A stretch of 25,010 nucleotides of DNA from SZUA-442 sp035461905 (GTDB lineage: Bacteria; Actinomycetota; Acidimicrobiia; Spongiisociales; UBA5794). Positions 6,066 to 18,600 of this stretch are shown piece after piece; position 1 is the first letter of the stretch, and every line of letters starts with the position of its first letter. Below the pieces are notes generated by a model that worked only from the letters and a program-made list of their open reading frames with translations, was not told where the DNA came from and did no database searches. The DNA lies in the NCBI GenBank assembly GCA_035461905.1, contig DATHUV010000053.1, positions 1 to 25,010 on the forward strand, written 5' to 3'. The position numbers and the translations under genes are program-made.

Positions 6066-6455
6066 ATGGCGAAGCAAACAACAGAGAAATTGCTCGAGAC
6101 CTTCGAGGAGATGACCGTCCTCGAGCTTTCGGAGTTCCTGAAGGCGTTCGAGGAGAGGTTCGATGTCACGGCAGCGGCACCGATGGCTGTCGCTGCCGTC
6201 GGTGGCGGTGCCGCAGACGCTGGAGCCGCGGTCGAGGAGGAGAAGGACGAGTTCAACGTCGTCCTCACCTCCGCTGGCGAGAAGAAGATCCAGGTGATCA
6301 AGGAGGTTCGTGGCCTCACGAGCCTCGGGCTCAAAGAAGCCAAGGAACTCGTCGACGGAGCACCCTCGAACATCCTCGAGGCTGTCGACAAGGAGACGGC
6401 GGAGAAGGCCAAGGAGGTCCTCGAGGCCGCAGGCGGTTCCGTCGAACTGCAGTAG
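6066..6455 (+). CDS. rplL: Ribosomal protein bL12 (L7/L12)
   Basis: A 129-residue acidic product from ATG 6066, two nt after the rplJ stop; GAGGAGAAG at the rplJ end is the ribosome-binding site. GTG 6060 is a possible upstream start but lies inside the rplJ end. The N-terminal dimerisation helices (about 1-32) contain LLETFEEMTVLELSEFLKAF. An Ala/Gly hinge (about 36-58) follows. The C-terminal domain (about 59-129) has IKEVRGLTSLGLKEAKELVD, the surface that recruits EF-Tu, EF-G, IF2 and RF3 to the ribosome. It forms the stalk with L10, and a terminator follows. Confidence 0.97.
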   Translation: MAKQTTEKLLETFEEMTVLELSEFLKAFEERFDVTAAAPMAVAAVGGGAADAGAAVEEEKDEFNVVLTSAGEKKIQVIKEVRGLTSLGLKEAKELVDGAPSNILEAVDKETAEKAKEVLEAAGGSVELQ

Positions 6456-6503
6456 CTCAGCTTCGCTGAACGGACCTCGGCACCTCGTGCCCGGTCGCTG
6501 GAG

Positions 6504-6533
6504 CGGGTCCCGACTTCGGTCGGGGCCCGTTTC
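6504..6533 (+). terminator. Terminator after rplL with UUCG tetraloop
   Basis: CGGGTCCCGAC (6504-6514) pairs with GTCGGGGCCCG (6519-6529) through 11 bp with one G-U, closed by the stable C(TTCG)G tetraloop and followed by TTTC. A smaller hairpin TCAGC-TTC-GCTGA (6457-6469) directly follows the rplL stop. Confidence 0.8.
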
Positions 6534-6536
6534 GCG

Positions 6537-6542
6537 TATGGT
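6537..6542 (+). promoter_or_regulatory. Candidate -10 box for leaderless methyltransferase transcript
   Basis: TATGGT ends exactly 6 nt before ATG 6549, placing transcription start at the A of the start codon. There is no Shine-Dalgarno site, and the rplL terminator ends only about 15 nt upstream, so an independent leaderless transcript is the simplest reading. Confidence 0.5.
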
Positions 6543-6548
6543 GTCACG

Positions 6549-7388
6549 ATGGATGGACCAGAGTTGGAGCCCGAGATCCTTTCCTACTACGAAACCGCGT
6601 GGGACGAGGATGCTCGGCTACGTGACGGGATGGGGCAGCTCGAATTCCGCCGCACCCAGGAGATCGTTCGGCGTCATCTCCCTGAGGGAGTGCATCGCAT
6701 CCTCGATGTCGGCGGTGCGTCCGGTGTCCATGCGGAGTGGATGCTCGACGACGGCCATGACGTGCATCTCATCGACCCGGTTCCCGGACATGTGGAGGCT
6801 GCCCGCTCCCATCTCGGTGAGCGGGACGGGTTCAGCGCCGAGGTCGGCGATGGCCGCCACCTCGCCGTTGCGGATGGATCGTTCGACGCTGTGCTCCTCT
6901 TCGGACCGCTGTATCACCTGACCGAACGAGCGGACCGTGTCCAGTGCTGGAGCGAAGCCCATAGGGTTCTCCGACCGGGGGGCGTCGCGATGGCTGCGAT
7001 CATCTCGCGTTTCGCATCGCTCTTCAGCGGCCTGTCGAGCGGTGATTTGTTCGATCCCGAGTTCCGAGCTGTCGTCGAGAGGGACCTGATCGACGGCCAA
7101 CACCGCAACCCGGGTGACAAGGACTGGTTCACGACGGCCTACTTCCATCATCCGGATGAAGTCACGCAGGAGGCCGCGAAAGCAGGGCTCGAGGTTGAAG
7201 CTGTCCTCGGCGTCGAGGGCATCGCCACCTGGATCCCGGGCATCGATCTCTGGTGGAAGGATCCCGAGCGTCGTCAGGTGGTCATCGACGCCGCTCGCGC
7301 CATCGAGTCGGAGCCGACACTTCTCGGCCTCGGACCGCACGTCGTTGCGATCGCCCGTAAGCCGCGCTCAACGGGAGGCACCGAGTAG
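6549..7388 (+). CDS. Class I SAM-dependent methyltransferase
   Basis: A 279-residue product from ATG 6549. Motif I for S-adenosylmethionine binding is ILDVGGASG (residues 51-59), followed by a post-motif-I acidic residue in VHLIDPVPGHVE. Then come GDGRHLAVADGSFDAVLLFGP, with the motif II type FDAVLLFGPLYHL, and HRVLRPGGVAMAA (motif III), which together fit the Methyltransf_11/25 fold. The substrate cannot be predicted; the C-terminal part (about 150-279, with several Trp and Phe) would shape the acceptor pocket. The gene is isolated between the rplL terminator and the rpoB promoter and is not a usual member of this cluster, so it is probably an accessory insertion. Confidence 0.85.
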   Translation: MDGPELEPEILSYYETAWDEDARLRDGMGQLEFRRTQEIVRRHLPEGVHRILDVGGASGVHAEWMLDDGHDVHLIDPVPGHVEAARSHLGERDGFSAEVGDGRHLAVADGSFDAVLLFGPLYHLTERADRVQCWSEAHRVLRPGGVAMAAIISRFASLFSGLSSGDLFDPEFRAVVERDLIDGQHRNPGDKDWFTTAYFHHPDEVTQEAAKAGLEVEAVLGVEGIATWIPGIDLWWKDPERRQVVIDAARAIESEPTLLGLGPHVVAIARKPRSTGGTE

Positions 7389-7433
7389 TCGCCCTCGGCC
7401 CTCAGCACCGGGCAGTTGGAGCACCAGCGATCC

Positions 7434-7462
7434 TTGACCGTTTGGGGGATTCGTTGTATCGT
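7434..7462 (+). promoter_or_regulatory. rpoBC promoter
   Basis: TTGACC (7434-7439), a 17-nt spacer and TATCGT (7457-7462), with TG at 7455-7456 extending the -10, form a near-consensus housekeeping promoter. The leader to rpoB would be about 150 nt. A second extended -10-like sequence TGCTATCCT occurs at 7538-7546. Confidence 0.7.
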
Positions 7463-7507
7463 TCACTGAACAGTTGAAGACTTTTTCACGACTCTCCAGG
7501 GGAAGAG

Positions 7508-7546
7508 CCGGGGTAGCGCCGTGCTATCCCGGATTTGTGCTATCCT
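7508..7546 (+). promoter_or_regulatory. rpoB leader hairpin with duplicated 3' arm
   Basis: CCGGGGTAGC (7508-7517) pairs with GCTATCCCGG (7523-7532) with one G-U pair and a 5-nt loop. GTGCTATCC occurs twice, at 7521-7529 and 7537-7545, so the left arm can pair with either copy, giving two mutually exclusive hairpins upstream of the rpoB ribosome-binding site. A short T-containing segment (GGATTTG) follows the first. The pairing is seen; a regulatory role is inferred. Confidence 0.4.
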
Positions 7547-7618
7547 CACCCATTCGCCCGTAACTGTTCGCCAGCTCCGCGCTGCTTTGCTGGTTGTCTA
7601 CATAGAGGAGGATCCGCG

Positions 7619-10975
<3,357 letters not shown>

Positions 10976-11012
10976 ACCCCATCGTTACGAGACTTGAGAC
11001 TGGAGCGCATAC

Positions 11013-14000
11013 GTGGCACAACTCTTTGATGAACTGAAAATCGGTCTCGCTTCCTCGGACCAGATCCGTTCCTGGTCCTTCGGTGAGGTGAAGAAGCCCG
11101 AGACCATCAACTATCGGACGCTGAAGCCTGAGAAGGACGGCCTCTTCGATGAGCGCATCTTCGGTCCCACGAGGGACTGGGAGTGCTACTGCGGCAAGTA
11201 CAAGAGGGTCCGCTTCCGCGGCATCATCTGTGAACGCTGCGGTGTCGAGGTGACCCGTGCGAAGGTGCGCCGCGAACGCATGGGCCACATCGAGCTCGCC
11301 GCGCCCGTGACGCACATCTGGTTCTTCAAGGGCGTGCCGAGCAGGCTCGGATACCTCCTCGACATGTCTCCGAAGGAGCTCGAGAAGGTCATCTACTTCG
11401 CTGCGTACCTCGTGACCCACGTCGATGCGGACAAGCGCCAGCAGGATCTCCCCGACCTCGAGGAAGCGGCCCGCCACGAACGCCTGCTCATCACCGAGGA
11501 GTTCGAGGAGTGGAAGGAAGCTCGCCTGGAGCGCCTCGAGAGCGAGTTGGCCCAGATGGAGGACGCCGGCGCAAAGCCGAACGAGATCACCGCACGCAAG
11601 AAGGAAGTCGAACGCGAGATCAAGGATCGTGAGGACAGGGCCACCGTCGAGGTGGAGCTCCTCGACGAGGCCTTCGACACCTTCAAGTCGCTCAAGCCGC
11701 GCGCGCTCATCGAGTCCGAGCAGCTCTGGCGTGAGATCGTCGACCGGTACGGCGAGTATTACGTCGGCGGCATGGGTGCTGAGTTCGTCAAGGACCTCAT
11801 CGTGCGGATGGACCTCAGCGAGGAAGTCGCAAGCCTTCGGGCCGATCTCGAGGCGACGAGCCAGCAGCGCCGCCAGCGTGCGATGAAGCGGCTCAAGGTG
11901 GTCCAGCCGTTCGCCGACGGCAAGAACGACCCGTCCGGCATGATCCTCGAGGCGATCCCGGTCATCCCGCCGGACCTTCGCCCGATGGTGCAGCTCGACG
12001 GGGGCCGATTCGCGACATCGGACATGAACGACCTCTACCGCCGTGTCATCAACCGCAACAACCGCCTCAAGCGACTGATCGACCTCGGTGCCCCCGAGAT
12101 CATCGTCAACAACGAGAAGCGCATGCTCCAGGAAGCCGTCGACGCCTTGTTCGACAACGGCCGTCGCGGTCGTGCGGTGACCGGCCCCGGCAGCCGTCCG
12201 CTCAAGTCACTGTCGGACATGCTCAAGGGGAAGCAGGGACGGTTCCGCCAGAACCTGCTCGGCAAGCGCGTGGATTACTCGGGACGTTCTGTGATCGTCG
12301 TCGGACCCCAGCTGCGGCTCCATCAGTGCGGTCTCCCCAAGATCATGGCGCTCGAGCTGTTCAAGCCGTTCGTGATGAAGCGCCTCGTCGATCTGGACAT
12401 TGCGCAGAACATCAAGGCAGCCAAGAGGATGGTCGAGCGACGCCGTGCACAGGTGTGGGACGTCCTCGCCGACGTCATCCAGGAGCACCCCGTGCTCCTC
12501 AACCGTGCTCCCACGCTTCACCGCCTCGGTATTCAGGCGTTCGAGCCCGTCCTCATCGAGGGCAAGGCCATCCAGCTCCATCCGCTCGTGTGCGAGGCGT
12601 TCAACGCGGACTTCGACGGAGACCAGATGGCGGTTCACTTGCCACTCTCGGCTGAGGCCCAGGCAGAGGCCAGGGTGCTCATGCTGTCCTCGAACAACGT
12701 GCTGTCGCCTGCGGACGGTCGACCGATCGTGACACCGTCCCAGGACATGATCATCGGCATGTACTACCTCTCGGCGATCGTGCCGGGAACCAAGGGTGAG
12801 GGCCGTGCCTTCTCGTCCGTCGACGAGGCCATGATGGCCTACGAGGTTGGTGACATCGCGTTGCACGCCCCGATCAGGCTCCGGGTCGGCGCCCTCGCCG
12901 GTGACCCTGCGGTCCATGCACAGCTCAAGCCGCTTCTCGGCGACCTGATCGACGACGAGCCGATCGACGGGTCGGCACTCGCCGACACCACGCTTGGACG
13001 CGCGATTCTCAATGGTGCGTTCCCTGACGGATTCCCGTACGTGAACGCCGTGCTGATCAAGTCCGATATCCGCACGCTCGTCGAGGAGGTCATCCACGCC
13101 TACGACAAGCCGGACGTCGCGAACACGCTCGACAACATCAAGGAGCTCGGGTTCCACTATGCGACGAGGGCAGGTCTGACGATCGGCCTCCAGGACGTCA
13201 AGACGCCGGACGAGAAGAAGGCGATCCTCGCCGACTTCGAGGGGCAGGCGGCGAAGGTCGAGGTGCTGTACCAGAAGGGTGTCATCACCGACGACGAGCG
13301 TCGATCGGAACTGATCGAGATCTGGACGATCGCCACGGACAAGGTCAAGGATGCGATGCAGAACACGCTCCAGGCCGATCCGTTCAACCCGATGGACATG
13401 ATGGTTCGCTCGGGTGCGAGGGGCAACATCATGCAGCTGCGTCAGATCGCGGGCATGCGTGGCCTCGTGGCGAACCCGAAGGGTGACATCATCCCGCAGC
13501 CGATCAAGTCGAACTTCCGTGAGGGCCTGTCCGTGCTCGAGTACTTCATCTCGACGCACGGAGCTCGCAAGGGGCTCGCCGACACGGCGCTTCGGACGGC
13601 GGACTCGGGGTACCTGACACGCCGCCTCGTGGACGTCTCCCAGGAGATCATCATCCACACGGAGGAGAGCGACGATCCCGGACTCGTCATGAAGGTTCGT
13701 GACTCCGAGGGCCGACCCGTCCGCCACTTGCGGAACCACATCTTCGGGCGCGTCCTCGCCGACGACGTCAAGGTCGGCCGAGCGGTCGCTGAGCTTCCCG
13801 ATGGCCGCAAGCTCAAGGCCGGGTTCATTCTCGACCGAGAGGCGATCAAGGGGATCCAGCAACTCGAGGACGTTCTCGAGGTCCGTGTGCGGTCGCCGCT
13901 CACGGACACGTCGAAGTACGGGATCTCCCAGCTGTCCTACGGCATCGATCTGGCAACGGGCGCAATGGTCGAGCACGGCACGGCCGTCGGCATCATGGCG

Positions 14001-14948
14001 GCGCAGTCGATCGGTGAGCCTGGAACGCAGCTCACGATGCGGACCTTCCATACGGGCGGCATCGCGGGTGAGGACATCACCCACGGGCTGCCTCGTGTCA
14101 CCGAACTCTTCGAGGCGAGGACACCCAAGGGTGTCGCCATCCTCTCGGAGGTCGGCGGTGCCGTTCGCATCGACATCGATCCCGACACGGGCGAGCGCTT
14201 CGTCGTCGTCATCGACGGTGACGAGGAGGTGCGCTACCAGCTCCCTGTCCGTGCGCGACTCAGGGTCGCCGAGGGTGACATCATCGATCCGGGAACCCAG
14301 ATCACGGAAGGCCCGCTCGATCCGAAGGAAGTCCTGAGCATCCAGGGCGTCCGTGCCTGTCAGCGGTACCTGGTCGATCAGGTCCAGGAGGTGTATCGCT
14401 CCCAGGGCGTCGACATCCATGACAAGCACATCGAGTTGATCGTGCGCCAAATGCTGCGGCGGGTTCGGATCGTCAGCCCCGGCGACGGACCATGGCTGCC
14501 GGCCGAGCTGGTTGATTCCCAGGAATTCCGGGACACGAACAGGGAACTGGTCGAGGATGGCAAGCAGCCCGCCGAGGGACGCCCAGAGCTCATGGGTATC
14601 ACGAAGGCATCGCTCGCCACCGACTCGTGGCTGTCGGCCGCTTCGTTCCAGGAGACGACGAGGGTGCTCACGGAGGCTGCGATCAACTCGAAGTCTGACT
14701 TCATGCGTGGGCTGAAGGAGAACGTGATCATCGGGAAGCTGATTCCTGCAGGCACGGGATCCGACATGTACCAGGCGATCGAGCCGATGCTCCCCGGCGC
14801 ATCCGTCCCAACGGCTTCGGCGTTGTTCGGCGACATCGACATCGAGTCCGCGGATGACGCATTGCCCCAGGACCCGGCTGAATGGTTGGCATCGCTCGGT
14901 GCGGCGTCACCGGTCAGCGGAGGCGACGGAGGCCTCGACGAAGAGTGA
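11013..14948 (+). CDS. rpoC: DNA-directed RNA polymerase subunit beta' lacking the second zinc site
   Basis: A 1311-residue product from GTG 11013 (GGAG at about 11002). The N-terminal zinc ribbon is intact (Cys58, Cys60, Cys73, Cys76). A charged coiled-coil insertion (about 150-245) matches the actinobacterial beta' insertion. The catalytic Mg loop NADFDGD is at residues 531-537. The bridge-helix and trigger-loop region, with GIMAAQSIGEPGTQLTMRTFHTGG, is conserved. The second zinc site, in other bacteria one Cys after RRLVDVSQ plus C-x6-C-x2-C, has Ser886, Asp965, Ser972 and Ser975 instead, without gaps (LTDTSKYGISQLSYG). The reading frame is otherwise normal and full length, so this is a real loss of zinc binding, not a sequencing frameshift. 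Confidence 0.98.
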   Translation: MAQLFDELKIGLASSDQIRSWSFGEVKKPETINYRTLKPEKDGLFDERIFGPTRDWECYCGKYKRVRFRGIICERCGVEVTRAKVRRERMGHIELAAPVTHIWFFKGVPSRLGYLLDMSPKELEKVIYFAAYLVTHVDADKRQQDLPDLEEAARHERLLITEEFEEWKEARLERLESELAQMEDAGAKPNEITARKKEVEREIKDREDRATVEVELLDEAFDTFKSLKPRALIESEQLWREIVDRYGEYYVGGMGAEFVKDLIVRMDLSEEVASLRADLEATSQQRRQRAMKRLKVVQPFADGKNDPSGMILEAIPVIPPDLRPMVQLDGGRFATSDMNDLYRRVINRNNRLKRLIDLGAPEIIVNNEKRMLQEAVDALFDNGRRGRAVTGPGSRPLKSLSDMLKGKQGRFRQNLLGKRVDYSGRSVIVVGPQLRLHQCGLPKIMALELFKPFVMKRLVDLDIAQNIKAAKRMVERRRAQVWDVLADVIQEHPVLLNRAPTLHRLGIQAFEPVLIEGKAIQLHPLVCEAFNADFDGDQMAVHLPLSAEAQAEARVLMLSSNNVLSPADGRPIVTPSQDMIIGMYYLSAIVPGTKGEGRAFSSVDEAMMAYEVGDIALHAPIRLRVGALAGDPAVHAQLKPLLGDLIDDEPIDGSALADTTLGRAILNGAFPDGFPYVNAVLIKSDIRTLVEEVIHAYDKPDVANTLDNIKELGFHYATRAGLTIGLQDVKTPDEKKAILADFEGQAAKVEVLYQKGVITDDERRSELIEIWTIATDKVKDAMQNTLQADPFNPMDMMVRSGARGNIMQLRQIAGMRGLVANPKGDIIPQPIKSNFREGLSVLEYFISTHGARKGLADTALRTADSGYLTRRLVDVSQEIIIHTEESDDPGLVMKVRDSEGRPVRHLRNHIFGRVLADDVKVGRAVAELPDGRKLKAGFILDREAIKGIQQLEDVLEVRVRSPLTDTSKYGISQLSYGIDLATGAMVEHGTAVGIMAAQSIGEPGTQLTMRTFHTGGIAGEDITHGLPRVTELFEARTPKGVAILSEVGGAVRIDIDPDTGERFVVVIDGDEEVRYQLPVRARLRVAEGDIIDPGTQITEGPLDPKEVLSIQGVRACQRYLVDQVQEVYRSQGVDIHDKHIELIVRQMLRRVRIVSPGDGPWLPAELVDSQEFRDTNRELVEDGKQPAEGRPELMGITKASLATDSWLSAASFQETTRVLTEAAINSKSDFMRGLKENVIIGKLIPAGTGSDMYQAIEPMLPGASVPTASALFGDIDIESADDALPQDPAEWLASLGAASPVSGGDGGLDEE

Positions 14949-14970
14949 CGACGTCACCCTGACAATCGAC

Positions 14971-15001
14971 CGAAGGAGGGACCCACCGGGTCCCTCCTTC
15001 G
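14971..15001. terminator. Hairpin between rpoC and the convergent DUF427 gene
   Basis: CGAAGGAGGGACCC (14971-14984) and its exact complement (14988-15001) form a 14-bp perfect stem with a three-base loop. There is no T-run on either strand, but the stem is very stable and lies 23 nt past the rpoC stop; it may serve transcripts from both directions. Confidence 0.7.
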
Positions 15002-15070
15002 CGATGGTGGGTGATCCTGTGGAACGCCCTCGAACCCTGACCGTTTCGACGACTCCTGGCGGGGGTGGGA

Positions 15071-15547
15071 TCACCAGGCCGAGGTACCCGGAGCGCCCTT
15101 GAACGGCCCGTCGATCTCGGACGTGATCCACCCGCCGTAGAAGCCACCTTCCTGGGCTCGCACCGATTCGTCCGCGACGCTGCATCTGTCGACCCTGCCG
15201 GGGTAGAAGGCGACCATGCCCCGGAGTTCCTCGAATCCCGGCATCGGGTCCTCGTACCCCCATGCCGCATTCAGGCTCCTCGTCGCTTCGACGGTGAGAT
15301 CCCAGTAGGAGGCGACCCCCTTGAACTCGCAATGTGTGCGAACCCTCGAGGGAACAAGGACCGCACCCTTCACGGCGTCGGCAGGCACATAGAAGGTTGG
15401 TGGGTGCGACGTCTCGAGGACACGAACCGCCTCTGTCGTCCTGACGATGACGACCCCGCCGTGCTCGATCACGATCTCTCGGTCGTCGGACACGACGATC
15501 GGTGGACGCGGGTAGCCCCAGACGGACTCTGTCGGTCGATCAGCCAT
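15071..15547 (-). CDS. DUF427 family protein
   Basis: A 158-residue product from the complement of CAT at 15545-15547 (MADRPTESVWGYPRPP). An upstream in-frame ATG at 15583 would add 12 residues with no family resemblance. The sequence matches the DUF427 pattern throughout: ESVWGYPRPP, VLETSHPPTFYVP, ASYWDLTV, AAWGYEDPMPGF, MVAFYPGRVD, GGFYGGWITSEIDGPFKG and a PGT-W end. The family is widespread in actinobacteria, is cytoplasmic, and has no established biochemical role. It lies convergent to rpoC and divergent from nifJ, sharing the intergenic region that carries inverted repeats. No Shine-Dalgarno site is clear. Confidence 0.85.
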   Translation of the reverse strand: MADRPTESVWGYPRPPIVVSDDREIVIEHGGVVIVRTTEAVRVLETSHPPTFYVPADAVKGAVLVPSRVRTHCEFKGVASYWDLTVEATRSLNAAWGYEDPMPGFEELRGMVAFYPGRVDRCSVADESVRAQEGGFYGGWITSEIDGPFKGAPGTSAW

Positions 15548-15551
15548 ACTG

Positions 15552-15639
15552 GTGGTACGGCGCGCCGCTACCACTCGGATCACGCGTCGGTGAACAATTC
15601 CGGTACAAGGTTCACGAAGGTTATTTCCTTAGTTAAGAT
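15552..15639. promoter_or_regulatory. Divergent regulatory region with nifJ promoter and inverted repeats
   Basis: For nifJ, TTCACG (15611-15616), a 17-nt spacer and TAAGAT (15634-15639) make a promoter. The arms GTGAAC (15590-15595) and GTTCAC (15610-15615) are 20 nt apart, two helical turns, and the right arm covers the -35. AAGGTT repeats at 15607 and 15617, 10 nt apart. Next to the DUF427 start, GTGGTA (15552-15557) mirrors TACCAC (15569-15574) around GGCGCGCC. This looks like operator sites for an unidentified regulator. Confidence 0.45.
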
Positions 15640-15667
15640 GTAAGCAACTTTGTCGAAGGATGGCACG

Positions 15668-18600
15668 ATGACACTGACCGAGGCCCCGACCCGGACCATG
15701 ATCACCGTCGACGGGAACGAGGCAGCAGCCTCGGTCGCGTACCGGACCAACGAGGTGCTGGCGATCTATCCGATCACCCCCTCATCCCCGATGGGCGAAC
15801 TCTCGGACGAATGGTCGAACAAGGCGCGCCCGAACGTGTGGGGCAACGTCCCGAGGGTGATCGAGATGCAGTCGGAGGCCGGAGCCGCTGGGACGGTTCA
15901 CGGAGCGCTCCTCGGGGGAGCGCTGACCTCGACCTTCACCGCCTCCCAGGGCCTGTTGCTGATGATCCCCAACATGTACAAGATCGCAGGGGAGCTCCTC
16001 CCCGCCGTGTTCCACGTCGCCGCACGGTCCGTGGCGACGCATGCACTCTCCATCTTCGGGGACCACAGCGACGTCATGGCCACCAGGGCGACCGGTTGGT
16101 CGATGCTGGCCTCGAACTCCGTCCAGGAGGCGCATGACCTCGCCCTGATCGCCCAGGCCGCGACGCTCGAATCCAGGGTGCCCTTCGTCCATTTCTTCGA
16201 CGGGTTCCGGACCTCGCACGAGGTCAACATGATCGATGAACTCTCCGACGACGACATCCGTGCGATGGTCCCCATCGAGCTGGTCCTCGCGCATCGCAAT
16301 CGTCGACTCGATCCCGATCGACCCGAGCTCCGAGGCACGGCGCAGAACCCGGACGTGTTCTTCCAGGCACGCGAGGCGTGCAACCCGTTCTACGACGCCG
16401 TGCCCGACATCGTCCAGGGGGCGATGGACAGGTTCGCCGATCGCGTCGGTCGCCGTTATCGGCTCTTCGACTACGTCGGTGCCCCCGACGCGACCGAGGT
16501 CATCGTGATGATGGGCTCGGGAGTCGCAGCAGCCGAGTCTGCGGTCAATGCGATGGTGGGGGCAGGGGAGAAGGTCGGCCTCGTCAAGGTCCGGCTCTTC
16601 CGTCCGTTCTCACCAGCGGCTCTCGCAGCCTCCCTCCCCTCAACGGTTCGCACCATCGCCGTGCTCGACCGGACGAAGGAGCCGGGGGCCGTCGGTGAAC
16701 CGCTCATGCAGGACGTCATGGTCTCCCTCGTCGAGGAGACCCAGGCACGCCGGACGTCATGGTCCGTCGCACCGAGGATCATCGGAGGGCGCTACGGGCT
16801 CTCGTCAAAGGAGTTCACTCCTGCAATGGCCGCCGGAGTGTTCGCCGAAGCACGCAAGGAGGAGCCGAAGCGCCGTTTCACGGTCGGCATCGTGGACGAC
16901 GTCACGCATCTGTCCATCGACTACGACCCGACGTTCGACATCGGCAGCCGCGCTCAGGTGAGGGCGGTGTTCTATGGCCTGGGAGCCGACGGCACCGTCG
17001 GAGCGAACAAGAACACGGTCAAGATCGTCGGGGACGACACGAACCTCTACGCACAGGGCTACTTCGTGTACGACTCTCGCAAGTCGGGGTCGATGACGAC
17101 GTCGCATCTGCGATTCGATCCCAAGCCGATCGAGGCGACGTACCTCATCTCGGACGCAAACTTCGTCGCCTGCCACCACTTCGACTTCCTCGGACACATC
17201 GATGTCCTCGCCAAGGCGGAGCACGGTGCAACCTTCCTCCTCAACAGCGTGTACGGGCCGGACGAGGTCTGGGACCACCTGCCACGGGAGGTCCAGCAGC
17301 AGATCATTGACAAGGAGCTCAAACTCCACGTCGTCGATGCCACATCGGTCGCGCGGGAGGCCGGACTCGGTCAGCGGATCAACACGGTGCTCCAGACCTG
17401 CTTCTTCGCCCTCACCGACGTGCTTCCGATCGATGAGGCGATCGGCTTCATCAAAGGGGCGATCACGAAGTCGTACGCGAAGTTCGGTGACGTGGTCGTC
17501 GAGCGCAACAACGCGGCAGTCGACGGCGCAGTCGCCGGACTCCACCGGGTGTCCGTACCCGCAGTGGCGGATTCGCAGGTGACCGTGCGGCGAACCGTCC
17601 CCGAGGATGCTCCGGACTTCGTCACGAGGGTCACCGCGATGATGCTCGAGGACAAGGGCGACCTCCTCCCGGTGTCGGCGATGCCCGTCGATGGTGCATT
17701 CCCCACGGGAACGACACAGTACGAGAAGCGAAGCATCGCCGTCGAGATCCCGATCTTCGATCCTGAGATCTGCATCGAGTGCGCAAAGTGCGCGCTCGTG
17801 TGCCCGCATGCGGCCATCCGCCTCAAGGTGTTCGACGCCTCCGACGTGGTCGATGCTCCTGACTCATTCAAGGTGCGCCAGTTCCGTAGCCGGGACATAC
17901 CCGATGCGCTGATGACGATCCAAGTGGCACCCGACGACTGCACGGGTTGCTCGGTGTGCGTCGACGTGTGCCCCGCGAAGTCCAAGAGCGAGGTCAAACA
18001 CAAGGCCATCAACATGAGGCCCAAGCAGGACCATCTCGCGGCAGAGCGCGAGAACTGGGACTTCTTCCTCTCGATCCCGGAGATCGATCGGTCGCTGACG
18101 CGACCCGACACGGTCAAGGGTGTCCAGATGCTCGAACCGCTCTTCGAGTTCTCGGGAGCATGCTCGGGTTGCGGCGAGACGCCCTACGTCAAGCTGGTGT
18201 CCCAGCTCGTCGGTGATCGTCTGATGGTCGCGAACGCGACGGGATGCTCGTCCATCTACGGTGGGAACCTCCCGACCACGCCATGGCGGACGAACGCGGA
18301 GGGTCGCGGTCCCGCATGGGCCAACTCGCTGTTCGAGGACAACGCGGAGTTCGGACTCGGGATGCGCCTTGCCCTCGACGCCGAGATTTCCGAGGCGAGG
18401 GATCTCGTCGATCAGCTTGCCCATGACCTGGGCGAGGAGCTTGTACGAGCACTCCTCGATGCCGACCAGTCGACGGAGGCTGGCATCGCCGACCAGCGAC
18501 GGCGTGTCGCACTCCTCGACGACGTCCTCGAGACCCTCGACAGTGAAGCGGCTCTGCGGCTCAAGGCAGTCTCGGGTTCCCTCGTCAAGAAGAGCGTGTG

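Noticed and set aside
13640..13950. Missing RpoC cysteines as a frameshift or assembly error.
   Set aside because: The frame is continuous, flanking residues align without gaps and each cysteine is replaced by a different whole codon, so a single sequencing error cannot explain it.
12207..14450. A 747-codon open frame on the minus strand inside rpoC.
   Set aside because: It lies wholly antisense to rpoC, shows no family motifs and is rich in Arg/Asp/Val as expected of the complement of high-GC coding DNA.
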